Shown here: positions 34,868 to 43,168 of the stretch, piece after piece
How the letters are laid out: each line of letters begins with the position of its first letter
How positions within the stretch are numbered: position 1 is the stretch's first letter
Assembly: GCA_903879915.1 (NCBI GenBank)
Contig: CAIRNJ010000042.1
Span: forward strand, 28,770 to 92,769
Direction: 5' to 3'
Source: an uncultured Elusimicrobia bacterium
GTDB lineage: Bacteria > Elusimicrobiota > Elusimicrobia > Elusimicrobiales > UBA9959
DNA: 64,000 nucleotides
Notes under the pieces: model-generated
The model's input: the letters and a program-made list of their open reading frames with translations, nothing else
Database searches by the model: none
Told to the model about the DNA's origin: nothing
Translations under genes and position numbers: made by a program

Positions 34868-35371
34868 ATGCCGGGAAAAAACCGCTGGAATAAAAAAATA
34901 ATAGAAATTACCAGGTTGGCCGGGCGGCTGGAAAAACTGAAAGCCTCCGGCAAAAAGGTGGTTCTGTGCCACGGCTGCTTCGATCTGATGCATCCTGGGC
35001 ATATCAGGCATTTTCAGGCCGCCAAGGACCTGGGCGATATCCTTGTGGTAACGGTGACGCCGGACAGGTTCGTGAATAAAGGGCCCGGCCGGCCGGTTTT
35101 CGAGGCCGAGCTCCGGGCTGCCAGCGTTGCGGCGCTGGAATGCGTGGATTTCGTGGCGATCAACGAATGGCCCGACCCCGTAGAGACGATAAAGCTGCTC
35201 CGCCCCGATATTTACGTGAAAGGCCAGGAGTACGAGAACAACGCGAAAAAGATACAAGAGCTGGAAAAGGACCTGGCCGCCCTGAAGTCAGTCGGCGGGA
35301 AAATGGCGTTTACCCATGAACGGGTATATTCGTCCACGGCGCTTCTTAACGAGTACTATAAAAAACCATGA
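34868..35371 (+). CDS. Cytidylyltransferase-like protein (RfaE2/HldE-C type)
   Basis: A 167-residue single-domain nucleotidyltransferase. VLCHGCFDLMHPGHIRHF carries the complete HxGH nucleotide-binding motif (His42, His45), and RPDIYVKGQEYE matches the later conserved block of the RfaE2/glycerol-3-phosphate cytidylyltransferase family. It likely activates a sugar-1-phosphate or polyol phosphate, perhaps a heptose, given the kinase and GmhA-like isomerase that follow. No ribosome binding site distinguishes ATG 34868 from GTG 34856. Its stop overlaps the next start by 4 nt. Confidence 0.85.
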   Translation: MPGKNRWNKKIIEITRLAGRLEKLKASGKKVVLCHGCFDLMHPGHIRHFQAAKDLGDILVVTVTPDRFVNKGPGRPVFEAELRAASVAALECVDFVAINEWPDPVETIKLLRPDIYVKGQEYENNAKKIQELEKDLAALKSVGGKMAFTHERVYSSTALLNEYYKKP

Positions 35372-36897
35372 AATTCCTGCAAAAAGTAAAAACCCTGAAC
35401 GAATTGACCGCGATAACCGGGTCGCTGAAGAAAGCCGGCAAAAAGACGGTGTTAAGCTACGGCGTATTCGATATCATCCACCCCGGCATTATCCGGCATC
35501 TCCGGCTGGCCAGGAGCCAGGGGGACGCGCTGATAGTCTGCGTGATAAAGAACGAGGACGTGCGGCGCGGCCCGGACCGGCCGGTTTTCGACGAGGCGCT
35601 GCGCCTTGAGAACGCGGCCTCCCTGGAATTCGTGGATTATGTCTGTCTCGTTAGCGATAAGCAGCCGTTCGAATGCGTCAGGAAAATAAAGCCGGATATT
35701 TTCGTGAAGGGCGAAAGCCTTGAGAAGCGCGACAAGGGAACGGTGAAAAAACTGGCCAGCGAGGAGAGCGCCCTGAAGGCCGCCGGCTGCAAAGTGTTCC
35801 TGACGGAGAACGTCGGCAGCTCCACGAATATTATCAACCAGTTCCTGGACCTGTACCCCGAGGCGACGAAGAAGTACCTGAAAAAAATAAAGGAAAAGTA
35901 CGGGGCGGGGTATATCATAGAGCAGCTTCAAGCCCTGAAAGACATGAAGGTCCTGGTCATCGGGGACGGGATAATAGACGAATATCATTACTGCGAAGCC
36001 ATGGGCCGGTCGTCGAAGGAGCCGCTGGTGGTGGAAAGGTTCCTGAACAAAGAGGCGTTCGCCGGCGGCGCTTTCGCGGCCGCCAACCATATCGCCGGCC
36101 TTTGCGGCGAGGTCTCCCTGGTATCAGTGCTGGGAGACCGGGACTCGCGGAAGGAATTCATCGCCAGGCATCTCGGGGCCAATGTCAGGCCGGAATTTTT
36201 CACCCGGGCTGAATCGGAGACCATAGTCAAAAAAAGATTCATCGAAAAATACAGCGCCAAAAAACTCTTCGAGATCTGCTACATGGACAAGGGGTATATC
36301 TCCAAAAAAGAGGAAGCGGGCATCCTGAAATTCCTCGCTTCGAGGGTCCACAAATACGATATGGTCCTCGCCCTTGATTTCGGCCACGGGCTGTTCACGG
36401 AGAAGATCATAGACCTCCTGGGGAAAAAGGCCAGGTTCCTGGCGGTGAACGCGCAGACGAACAGCGCCAATTCCGGGTTCAACATGATCACTAAATACGG
36501 GAAAACGGATTTCGGCTGCCTGACCGAAACGGAGGCCAGGCTCGCCTGCCACGACGAATACGGCGGGATGGAGGACGTAATGGTCAGGCTGGCCCGGCAG
36601 ATAAGGGCTGGCAGCATGATCATGACCAGGGGCAACAGGGGCTCGATGGCCTACGCCTCCGGCCGGGCCCCGGGATTCGAGTATGCCCCCGCGCTCTCTT
36701 CGCGGGTGGTGGACCGGGTGGGGGCCGGCGACGCGTTCTTTTCTTTCGCCGCCCCGTGCGCGGCGAAGCATATGCCGCTGGACCTGGTTTCTTTCATCGG
36801 CAACGCCGCCGGAGCTCTCGCCGTACAGATAGTGTGCAACAGGGAGCCGGTGGACGTTAGCAGGCTGCTCGGGTTCATACGTTCCCTGCTGGTGTAG
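35368..36897 (+). CDS. Nucleotidyltransferase-like domain fused to PfkB sugar kinase
   Basis: A 509-residue two-domain protein. Residues ~1-165 repeat the fold of the upstream gene, but the motif reads YGVFDIIHPGI, so the second histidine of HxGH is Ile41. Residues ~185-505 form a PfkB/ribokinase domain like HldE-N: VIGDGIIDEYHYCEAMG, EAFAGGAFAAANHIAGL and VDRVGAGDAFFS with catalytic Asp455. The domain order is the reverse of HldE (kinase first there). It probably phosphorylates a heptose- or similar 7-phosphate at C1, while the neighbour supplies the transferase step. It overlaps the upstream gene by 4 nt. Confidence 0.85.
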   Translation: MKFLQKVKTLNELTAITGSLKKAGKKTVLSYGVFDIIHPGIIRHLRLARSQGDALIVCVIKNEDVRRGPDRPVFDEALRLENAASLEFVDYVCLVSDKQPFECVRKIKPDIFVKGESLEKRDKGTVKKLASEESALKAAGCKVFLTENVGSSTNIINQFLDLYPEATKKYLKKIKEKYGAGYIIEQLQALKDMKVLVIGDGIIDEYHYCEAMGRSSKEPLVVERFLNKEAFAGGAFAAANHIAGLCGEVSLVSVLGDRDSRKEFIARHLGANVRPEFFTRAESETIVKKRFIEKYSAKKLFEICYMDKGYISKKEEAGILKFLASRVHKYDMVLALDFGHGLFTEKIIDLLGKKARFLAVNAQTNSANSGFNMITKYGKTDFGCLTETEARLACHDEYGGMEDVMVRLARQIRAGSMIMTRGNRGSMAYASGRAPGFEYAPALSSRVVDRVGAGDAFFSFAAPCAAKHMPLDLVSFIGNAAGALAVQIVCNREPVDVSRLLGFIRSLLV

Positions 36898-36908
36898 GAG
36901 AATAAAAA

Positions 36909-37487
36909 ATGGGATCTTACGTCGACAAATACTACGGCGAGATAAAGCGGCTGATAGATTCGGTGGAAGTGACGGGGAAAAAATACGGGAAGCAGGATTT
37001 CCATGAAGGGATCCGCCAGGCGGCCGGTTTCGTCAGGAAGTGCACCTCTTCCGGCGGCAAGCTGATCTTTATCGGCAACGGCGCGAGCGCCGCCATTTCA
37101 AGCCACCTGGCCACCGATTACTGGAAGAACGGCGGGATGCGGGCCATGGCGTTTAACGACGCCGCGCTGCTCACCTGCGTTTCCAACGATATCGGCTATA
37201 AATATGTTTTTGAAAAGTCGGTGGAGATGTTCGCGGACAAGAAGGATATCCTGGTCGCGATCAGCAGTTCCGGAAAATCCGAGAATGTCCTCAGGGGAGT
37301 CGGGGCCGCGCGGAAAAAGGGCTGCGGCGTGATCACCCTTTCCGGGTTCAAGCCCGGGAACCCGCTAAGGCGCACGGGGGATATTAATTTTTACGTGCCG
37401 TCCGGGCAGTACGGCCATGTCGAGATCCTGCATCATTCCATCTGCCATTGCGCGCTGGAATACATCCTGGAGGGCGCGAAAAAATGA
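36909..37487 (+). CDS. SIS-domain sugar isomerase (GmhA-like)
   Basis: A 192-residue phosphosugar isomerase of the phosphoheptose isomerase (GmhA) group. GNGASAAISSHLATDYWKNG, ISSSGKSENVLRG and HVEILHHSICH correspond to substrate- and metal-binding parts of GmhA. The glutamate after the first metal histidine (HFAAE in GmhA) reads as Asp (HLATD). With the kinase and transferase it forms a plausible heptose activation module starting from sedoheptulose-7-phosphate. GGAG lies upstream of the ATG; the stop overlaps the next start. Confidence 0.82.
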   Translation: MGSYVDKYYGEIKRLIDSVEVTGKKYGKQDFHEGIRQAAGFVRKCTSSGGKLIFIGNGASAAISSHLATDYWKNGGMRAMAFNDAALLTCVSNDIGYKYVFEKSVEMFADKKDILVAISSSGKSENVLRGVGAARKKGCGVITLSGFKPGNPLRRTGDINFYVPSGQYGHVEILHHSICHCALEYILEGAKK

Positions 37488-38485
37488 AAGAACATGCGAA
37501 CGTCCTGGTAACCGGCGGCGCGGGTTTCATCGGGGGTCACCTGGTGGAAAGGCTGCTGGCCGAAGGGCGCCATGTGACGGTCATAGATAATTTTGCGACC
37601 GGCCGCCCGGAGAACCTGGCCGCGGTAAAGAACAACAAACGGCTGACCGTGCGCACGGCTGACGTGGCGGATTTTCACGCGATAAAGCCGTACTTCAAGG
37701 GCATAGACTGCGTTTTTCACCTGGCCGCCCTTGCGGACATCGTCCCTTCCATACAGCGGCCGCTGGATTATCACCGGGCTAACGTGGACGGGACCATCTC
37801 GGTGCTGGAAGCGGCGCGGCAAGCCGGGGTCCCGAAATTCCTTTACACGGCCTCATCCTCCTGCTACGGACTGCCCGACGTGACGCCCACCCCGGAAACG
37901 GCCCCGATAAGGCCCATGTATCCCTACGCGCTCACAAAATATCTCGGAGAGCAGTACGCGCTGGGCTGGAACAAGATCTATAAAATGGCGGTGACCTCGC
38001 TGCGTCTTTTCAACGTCTACGGCCCCCGGGCCAGGACCACCGGGACCTACGGCGCCGTGTTCGGCGTGTTCCTCGCGCAGAAGCTCGCGGGCCGGCCGTA
38101 CACCGTGGTCGGCGACGGGGCGCAGACCAGGGACTTCACTTTTGTCACGGACGTGGCGGACGCGTTCGTGCGGGCCTCGGGATCGGAGATCAGCGGAGAG
38201 GTGTTTAACGTCGGATCAGGCGGAACGTACAGCGTGAACCGCCTGGTGGAGCTGCTGGGCGGGCCGGTGCTGCACATTGAAAAACGTCCGGGCGAGCCTG
38301 ATTGCACCTTTGCCGACGTGAAAAAGATCCATAAAAAGCTGGGGTGGAAGGCGAAGGTGAAATTCGCCGATGGAGTGAAGGTCATGCTGGAGAATATCCA
38401 GATGTGGAAGAACGCCCCGGTCTGGGACAAAAAATCCATTTCGCGCGAGACCGCGGACTGGTTCAAATATCTGGGGGACAAATGA
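37484..38485 (+). CDS. NDP-sugar epimerase/dehydratase (extended SDR)
   Basis: A 333-residue extended SDR. TGGAGFIGGHL binds NAD, ASSSCYG and YALTK give the Ser and Tyr/Lys of the active site, and RLFNVYGPRA is the usual substrate block. It resembles UDP-glucose/UDP-GlcNAc 4-epimerases and dTDP-glucose 4,6-dehydratase relatives; which of these cannot be told. ATG 37484 overlaps the isomerase stop by 4 nt and its stop overlaps the next SDR by 4 nt. Expected to act on the activated sugar made upstream. Confidence 0.87.
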   Translation: MKEHANVLVTGGAGFIGGHLVERLLAEGRHVTVIDNFATGRPENLAAVKNNKRLTVRTADVADFHAIKPYFKGIDCVFHLAALADIVPSIQRPLDYHRANVDGTISVLEAARQAGVPKFLYTASSSCYGLPDVTPTPETAPIRPMYPYALTKYLGEQYALGWNKIYKMAVTSLRLFNVYGPRARTTGTYGAVFGVFLAQKLAGRPYTVVGDGAQTRDFTFVTDVADAFVRASGSEISGEVFNVGSGGTYSVNRLVELLGGPVLHIEKRPGEPDCTFADVKKIHKKLGWKAKVKFADGVKVMLENIQMWKNAPVWDKKSISRETADWFKYLGDK

Positions 38486-39477
38486 ATAAGCTGAAAAAGA
38501 TACTTGTTACCGGCGGAGCCGGCTACGTGGGCAGCGTCCTTATCCCCAAGCTGATAGCCAAAGGCTACGAGGTTACCGTGGTGGACTTGTATATTTACGG
38601 GGACGACGTCCTCTCCGCGGTCAAAGGCAGCCCGCTGCTGAAGGAAGTGAAGGGGGATATCCGCGACAGGGCGCTGATGGACGGCGCGCTGAAAGGCATG
38701 GACGCGGTCATCCATCTCGCGTGCATCTCCAACGACCCCAGCTACGACCTGAACCCCGACCTGGGCCGGTCCATAAATTACGACGCGTTCCTGCTGCTTG
38801 TCGAGTTAGCGAAGAAGCACAAGGTCAAAAGGTTCATTTACGCCTCCAGTTCCAGCGTTTACGGCGTAAAAGCCGCGCCGAACGTCACAGAAGACCTGCC
38901 GCTTGAACCGTTGACGGACTATTCTAAGTTCAAGGCGGAATGCGAAAAAGTGCTTTTGAAAGAGATCACGGATGATTTTATCGGCTGTGTGCTGAGGCCC
39001 GCTACCGTGTGCGGCTATTCTCCCAGGCTGCGGCTGGACCTTTCCGTGAACATTCTGACCAACCACGCGATCAATAAGGGAAAGATCACCGTCTTCGGCG
39101 GGGAGCAGCTGCGGCCCAACATCCATATTGAGGACATGACCGACCTGTACGTCAGGATGCTGGAATATCCCGACGCGAAAATACAGGGGAAGACCTTCAA
39201 CGCCGGTTACGAGAACTATACTATCAACGCGATCGCCGGAATGGTGAAAAAAGTGGTCGGGGACGTGCCCGTCACCGTGGTGCCGACGGACGACAACCGG
39301 TCCTATCATATCTCCTCGGCGAAGATACTCGCCGAACTCGGCTTCGCGCCCGCGCATACCATCGAGGGCGCGGTGCGCGACCTGAAAAAAGCCTTTGACG
39401 CGGGGAAGGTCAAGGACCCCCTGAACAACAGCCTTTACTATAACATCAAAAGAATGACGGAACTGGGGCTGAAATGA
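38482..39477 (+). CDS. NDP-sugar epimerase/dehydratase (extended SDR)
   Basis: A 331-residue extended SDR with TGGAGYVGSVL, IYASSSSVYG, the active-site pair in DYSKFK (Tyr/Lys) and LRPATVCGYSPRLRLDL. The latter block and the N-terminal LVTGGAGYVG resemble SDRs often found beside ThDP-dependent sugar enzymes in O-antigen clusters. It probably epimerises or dehydrates the same nucleotide sugar at another carbon. It is coupled by 4-nt overlaps to the SDR before it and the E1-alpha gene after it. Confidence 0.87.
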   Translation: MNKLKKILVTGGAGYVGSVLIPKLIAKGYEVTVVDLYIYGDDVLSAVKGSPLLKEVKGDIRDRALMDGALKGMDAVIHLACISNDPSYDLNPDLGRSINYDAFLLLVELAKKHKVKRFIYASSSSVYGVKAAPNVTEDLPLEPLTDYSKFKAECEKVLLKEITDDFIGCVLRPATVCGYSPRLRLDLSVNILTNHAINKGKITVFGGEQLRPNIHIEDMTDLYVRMLEYPDAKIQGKTFNAGYENYTINAIAGMVKKVVGDVPVTVVPTDDNRSYHISSAKILAELGFAPAHTIEGAVRDLKKAFDAGKVKDPLNNSLYYNIKRMTELGLK

Positions 39478-40436
39478 CCGATAAGGAGCGCCTGGACCTG
39501 TACGCACGCACACTGCGGGTACGGAAGATCGAGGAGGCCATCGCCGACCTGTATCCCGGTCAGGAAATGCGCTGCCCCGTGCACCTGAGCATAGGCCAGG
39601 AAGTGACCGCGGTCGCGGTGTGCTCCAATCTTAAAAAGTCCGATTATGTTTTCAGCAATCACCGCTGCCACGGGCATTATCTCGCCAAAGGCGGGGACCT
39701 GAAGCGGATGCTGGCGGAGATCTACGGCAAGGCCGCGGGCTGTACCGGCGGTTTCGGCGGCTCGATGCACCTGGTCGACGAAGCTGCCGGGTTCATGGGC
39801 GCGGTCCCGATAGTGGCCGGCACGATCCCGATAGCCGTGGGCGCCGCGTTCAAGTTCAAGATGAGAAAAGAGAAACGGGTGTCGGTGGCCTTTTTCGGCG
39901 ACGCGGCCGTGGAGGAGGGCGTGTTCCACGAAGCCGCCAATTTCGCCGCGCTGCACAAGCTTCCCGTTCTGTTCGTCTGCGAGAACAACCTTTACGCCGT
40001 CTATACGCCGCTGAGGGAGCGGCAGCCCGAACAGCAGATCTGCGGCCTGGCCCGGGCCCACGGGATACCGAGCTCGCAGCTGCATGAAGGTGACCTGTTC
40101 GACCTTAGCGGGAAGCTGCGCGGCGCGGTTGCTCATGTCAGGTCCGGCAAGGGGCCCGCGTTCGTCGAAATTTTCACGTACCGCTGGCGCGAGCACTGCG
40201 GCCCCGGCTACGACAACAATATCGGCTACAGGACCTGCGAGGAATTCGAGAGCTGGAAAAGCCGCGACCCGCTGGAGCGGACCGCCGCGATATTGCGCAA
40301 AGCGGGGGTGCTTGACGCTGAAACTGAACAGCGCCTGGAGAAAAAAATAGCGGCGGAGATAGGGGAAGCGGTGAAATTCTCCAAAGCCGCGCCTTTCCCC
40401 ACCAGGAAAGATTACGACAAAAGGGCTTATGCGTAA
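39474..40436 (+). CDS. ThDP-dependent E1 alpha-type subunit (orphan)
   Basis: A 320-residue protein of the 2-oxoacid dehydrogenase E1 alpha family. SNHRCHGHYLAKG and GDAAVEEGVFHEAANFAALHKLP with ENNLYA form the ThDP/Mg2+ motif (Gly142-Asp143 ... Asn171). It is closest in form to acetoin/pyruvate dehydrogenase alpha chains. The matching beta subunit follows with an 8-nt overlap, but there is no E2 lipoyl transferase or E3 in the window. In the middle of a sugar cluster, a role in transferring a two-carbon unit from a 2-oxoacid to a keto-sugar is more likely than energy metabolism (inference). Confidence 0.88.
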   Translation: MTDKERLDLYARTLRVRKIEEAIADLYPGQEMRCPVHLSIGQEVTAVAVCSNLKKSDYVFSNHRCHGHYLAKGGDLKRMLAEIYGKAAGCTGGFGGSMHLVDEAAGFMGAVPIVAGTIPIAVGAAFKFKMRKEKRVSVAFFGDAAVEEGVFHEAANFAALHKLPVLFVCENNLYAVYTPLRERQPEQQICGLARAHGIPSSQLHEGDLFDLSGKLRGAVAHVRSGKGPAFVEIFTYRWREHCGPGYDNNIGYRTCEEFESWKSRDPLERTAAILRKAGVLDAETEQRLEKKIAAEIGEAVKFSKAAPFPTRKDYDKRAYA

Positions 40437-41502
40437 CAGCGACAGAAAAATAAAATATTCGCAGGCCGTGAACGAGGCGGTCAGCCAGTGCATGGAGAGC
40501 GACCCCGCCGTTTTTATCATCGGCGAGGGCGTGCCGGACCCCAAAGGGATATTCGGCACTACGCTGGGGCTTAAAGAGAAGTTCGGCTCCGCCCGGGTCA
40601 TGGATATGCCCGTGTCCGAGAACGGCGTGACCGGGATAATGATAGGCGCGGCCCTGGCCGGCATGCGGCCGGTGATGACCCATCAGCGGATGGATTTCAT
40701 GCTGTACGCTATGGACCAGCTCCTGAACAACGCCGCGAAATGGAAGTACATGTTCGGCGGCCGCTCCGTCCCGCTGGTCATCCGGACGATAATCGGCCGC
40801 GGCTGGGGCCAGGGCGCGCAGCATTCGCAGAATTTTCAGGCGCTCTTCGCCCATATCCCGGGGCTGAAGGTCGTGATGCCGGCCACCGCGTACGACGCGA
40901 AGGGGCTGCTGGTCTCGAGCATCGAGGACGACGGCCCCGTGATCTTTATCGAGCACAGGTGGCTGCACGACACGGTGGACTATGTCCCGGAGGAAATTTA
41001 CAGGGTCCCGCTCGGCAAATGCGGCAGGCCCAGGAGCGGGGACGCTCTTACGATAATAAGCCACTCGTACATGACCATCGAGGCGCTTAAAGCCGCCGGC
41101 ATTTTGGAAAAAGAGGGTATCTTCGCCGACCTCATCGACCTGCGCACGGTAAAGCCGCTGGACCTTGCCTCCATCTTCAGGTCGGTTAAAAGAACCGGGA
41201 GGCTGCTGGTGCTGGACGACGACTGGAAAACGGGCGGCGTGGCGGCGGAAATAATCGCCTCGGTGGCCGAGAACGGCCGCCTGAAGCTGAAAAAACCGCC
41301 GGCGAGGATAACGCTGCCCGATGTCCCGACGCCCACCAGCCCGGCGCTCTCTAAATTCTATTATCCCGGGACGAAAGAGATAATTTCGAAAGCGGCGGAA
41401 CTGCTTGGCCTTAATAACGGCAAAAAGCTGAAGCTGCTTTCACGTATCCCCGCCAACATCCTGCAGGATGTTCCGGACAGGTCTTTTACCGGCCCCTTCT
41501 GA
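40429..41502 (+). CDS. ThDP-dependent E1 beta-type subunit (orphan)
   Basis: A 357-residue E1 beta subunit. VNEAVSQCMESDPAVFIIGEGV, DMPVSENGVTGIMIGAAL (with the ThDP-activating glutamate) and the C-terminal transketolase-type swivel domain with LIDLRTVKPLDLASI are standard. It completes an alpha2beta2 E1 with the gene before it. The C-terminal end is longer than usual beta chains by about 20 residues. Being cotranscribed with three SDRs and a HAD phosphatase, it most likely works on a nucleotide sugar rather than with an E2 complex. Confidence 0.88.
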   Translation: MRNSDRKIKYSQAVNEAVSQCMESDPAVFIIGEGVPDPKGIFGTTLGLKEKFGSARVMDMPVSENGVTGIMIGAALAGMRPVMTHQRMDFMLYAMDQLLNNAAKWKYMFGGRSVPLVIRTIIGRGWGQGAQHSQNFQALFAHIPGLKVVMPATAYDAKGLLVSSIEDDGPVIFIEHRWLHDTVDYVPEEIYRVPLGKCGRPRSGDALTIISHSYMTIEALKAAGILEKEGIFADLIDLRTVKPLDLASIFRSVKRTGRLLVLDDDWKTGGVAAEIIASVAENGRLKLKKPPARITLPDVPTPTSPALSKFYYPGTKEIISKAAELLGLNNGKKLKLLSRIPANILQDVPDRSFTGPF

Positions 41503-41521
41503 CGGGCTCCGAGGCAAAAAA

Positions 41522-42520
41522 ATGGACGCGAAACTAAAAGTTATGGTTATCGGCAGCAATTCGTTTTCCGGCAGCGATTTCGTGGACCTGCTGCTGGAGG
41601 GAAAAAAGTATTCGGTGCTGGGCGTAAGCCGGTCCCCGGAGAAGAGCGCTTTGTTCCTGCCGTATAAGCGCCACGTCTCGCCTGATTTCGAGTTCAAACA
41701 GATCGACCTCAACAAGGACATGCCCGCGCTGAAGGGATTGCTGGCCGCCTTCAGGCCGGACTATGTGGTGAATTTCGCGGCGCAGAGCGAAGTGGCGCCC
41801 AGCTGGGGTGACCCGGCCCAGTGGTTCCGGACCAACGCCGTGGCATTAACGGAGCTGGCCGATTTTTTAAAGGACTGCAAGTTCCTGAAAACTTACGTCC
41901 ACATCTCTTCTCCCGAGGTCTATGGCGCCTGTGTCGGCACGGTGAAAGAGGATGCGCCGCTCAACCCGAGCACGCCTTACGCGGCCTCGAAAGCGGCCGG
42001 GGACCTGTCGCTGTTCACGTTCGTGAAAAATTTCAGGTTCCCGCTGGTGATGATCCGGTCGACTAACGTCTACGGCGCGCATCAGCAGTTGTTCAAGATA
42101 ATACCGCGGTCCGTCATTTACGCCAAGTCCGGCAGGACCATCGAGCTGCACGGCGGCGGGGAAGCGGTAAAATCTTTTATACACATACGCGATATCTCAA
42201 AAGGGGAACTGGCCGCGATGGAGAGGGGGCGGCACGGGGAGCTCTATCACCTGTCTCCCGACCAGGGGATAGCCGTCAAGGACGTCGTCCGGATCATTTG
42301 CGAGAGGATGAACGTGGATTTCGGCAAAGCCGCCAGGGCGGCGGCCGAAAGGCTGGGGCAGGATAAGGCGTACGTGATAGATTCGTCCAAGGCGAGGAAG
42401 GAATTCGGCTGGAAGCCGGAGCTCTCGATGGAAGAGGGCCTTGCCGGCGTGGTAAGCTGGATAGAAAAAAACTGGGCAGCGATAGAAAAAGAGCCGTTGG
42501 AATATATCCATAAGGATTGA
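41522..42520 (+). CDS. NDP-sugar dehydratase-like SDR
   Basis: A 332-residue extended SDR. The nucleotide loop reads GSNSFSGSDF instead of GxxGxxG with glycines, which is seen in GDP-mannose/dTDP-glucose 4,6-dehydratase relatives. NFAAQSEVAPSW, SSPEVYG and YAASKAAGD hold the active site, and STNVYGAHQQLFKIIPR the substrate part. It is probably a 4,6-dehydratase creating the 4-keto intermediate that later ThDP and reductase steps could use. It starts 19 nt after the E1 beta stop. Confidence 0.85.
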   Translation: MDAKLKVMVIGSNSFSGSDFVDLLLEGKKYSVLGVSRSPEKSALFLPYKRHVSPDFEFKQIDLNKDMPALKGLLAAFRPDYVVNFAAQSEVAPSWGDPAQWFRTNAVALTELADFLKDCKFLKTYVHISSPEVYGACVGTVKEDAPLNPSTPYAASKAAGDLSLFTFVKNFRFPLVMIRSTNVYGAHQQLFKIIPRSVIYAKSGRTIELHGGGEAVKSFIHIRDISKGELAAMERGRHGELYHLSPDQGIAVKDVVRIICERMNVDFGKAARAAAERLGQDKAYVIDSSKARKEFGWKPELSMEEGLAGVVSWIEKNWAAIEKEPLEYIHKD

Positions 42521-42523
42521 TCG

Positions 42524-43168
42524 ATGCGGAAAGCCGGGAGCTATAAGGCCGTACTTTTCGACTTCGACGGCGTTCTCGCCAGGACGGCGGAGGATAATTG
42601 CCGGGCCTGGGAAAAGGTCCTCTCAAAGCACGGCGTGCCTTTCGACAGGGACGAGTATCTGCTGCTTGAAGGAATGACCACGAAAGGTATCGCCGGAAAG
42701 CTGCTGGAGCGGCGCCCCGGACTGGCCGGACTGGCCGGCGCGGTGGCGGCGCTGAAGGACGAATACTACGGCGCGGACAACCGGTTCGCCATGTACGAGG
42801 GAGTAGGCCGCGTCCTGGGCTTTTTGAGAGCTAAAAAAATTTTACTGGGGGTCGTCTCCGGCGCCGGCCGCCGGCGGCTGGAGTGTTCTGCGGGGAGCGA
42901 CTTCCTGGCCGGCTTCGACGCGGTGGTGACCGGGGACGACGTGTCCAGCTGCAAGCCCGACCCCGAGCCGTATCTGAAGGCAGCGAAAAAATTGGCTTTG
43001 AGCGTTTCGGATTGCCTGGTAGTTGAAAACGCTCCTCTAGGCATAGAAGCCGCCGCCAGGGCCGGGATGGATTGCGTGGCGGTCTGCTCGACGCTCGCGC
43101 GCAGCCGCCTCGGCGGGGCGGACAGGGTGATAGACCGGCTCGACGAGCTGCTGACGGTCCTGCGATGA
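42524..43168 (+). CDS. HAD-IA sugar phosphatase/phosphomutase
   Basis: A 214-residue HAD hydrolase with FDFDGVLA (nucleophile Asp and acid/base Asp), VVSGAGRRR (motif II), KPDPEPYLKAAKKL (motif III lysine) and VVENAPLGIEAA (motif IV). The cap region is the C1 type of beta-phosphoglucomutase and related phosphatases. GmhB, the usual heptose bisphosphate phosphatase, belongs to another HAD class, so this may be its functional replacement in this cluster (inference). Its stop overlaps the next start by 4 nt. Confidence 0.85.
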   Translation: MRKAGSYKAVLFDFDGVLARTAEDNCRAWEKVLSKHGVPFDRDEYLLLEGMTTKGIAGKLLERRPGLAGLAGAVAALKDEYYGADNRFAMYEGVGRVLGFLRAKKILLGVVSGAGRRRLECSAGSDFLAGFDAVVTGDDVSSCKPDPEPYLKAAKKLALSVSDCLVVENAPLGIEAAARAGMDCVAVCSTLARSRLGGADRVIDRLDELLTVLR

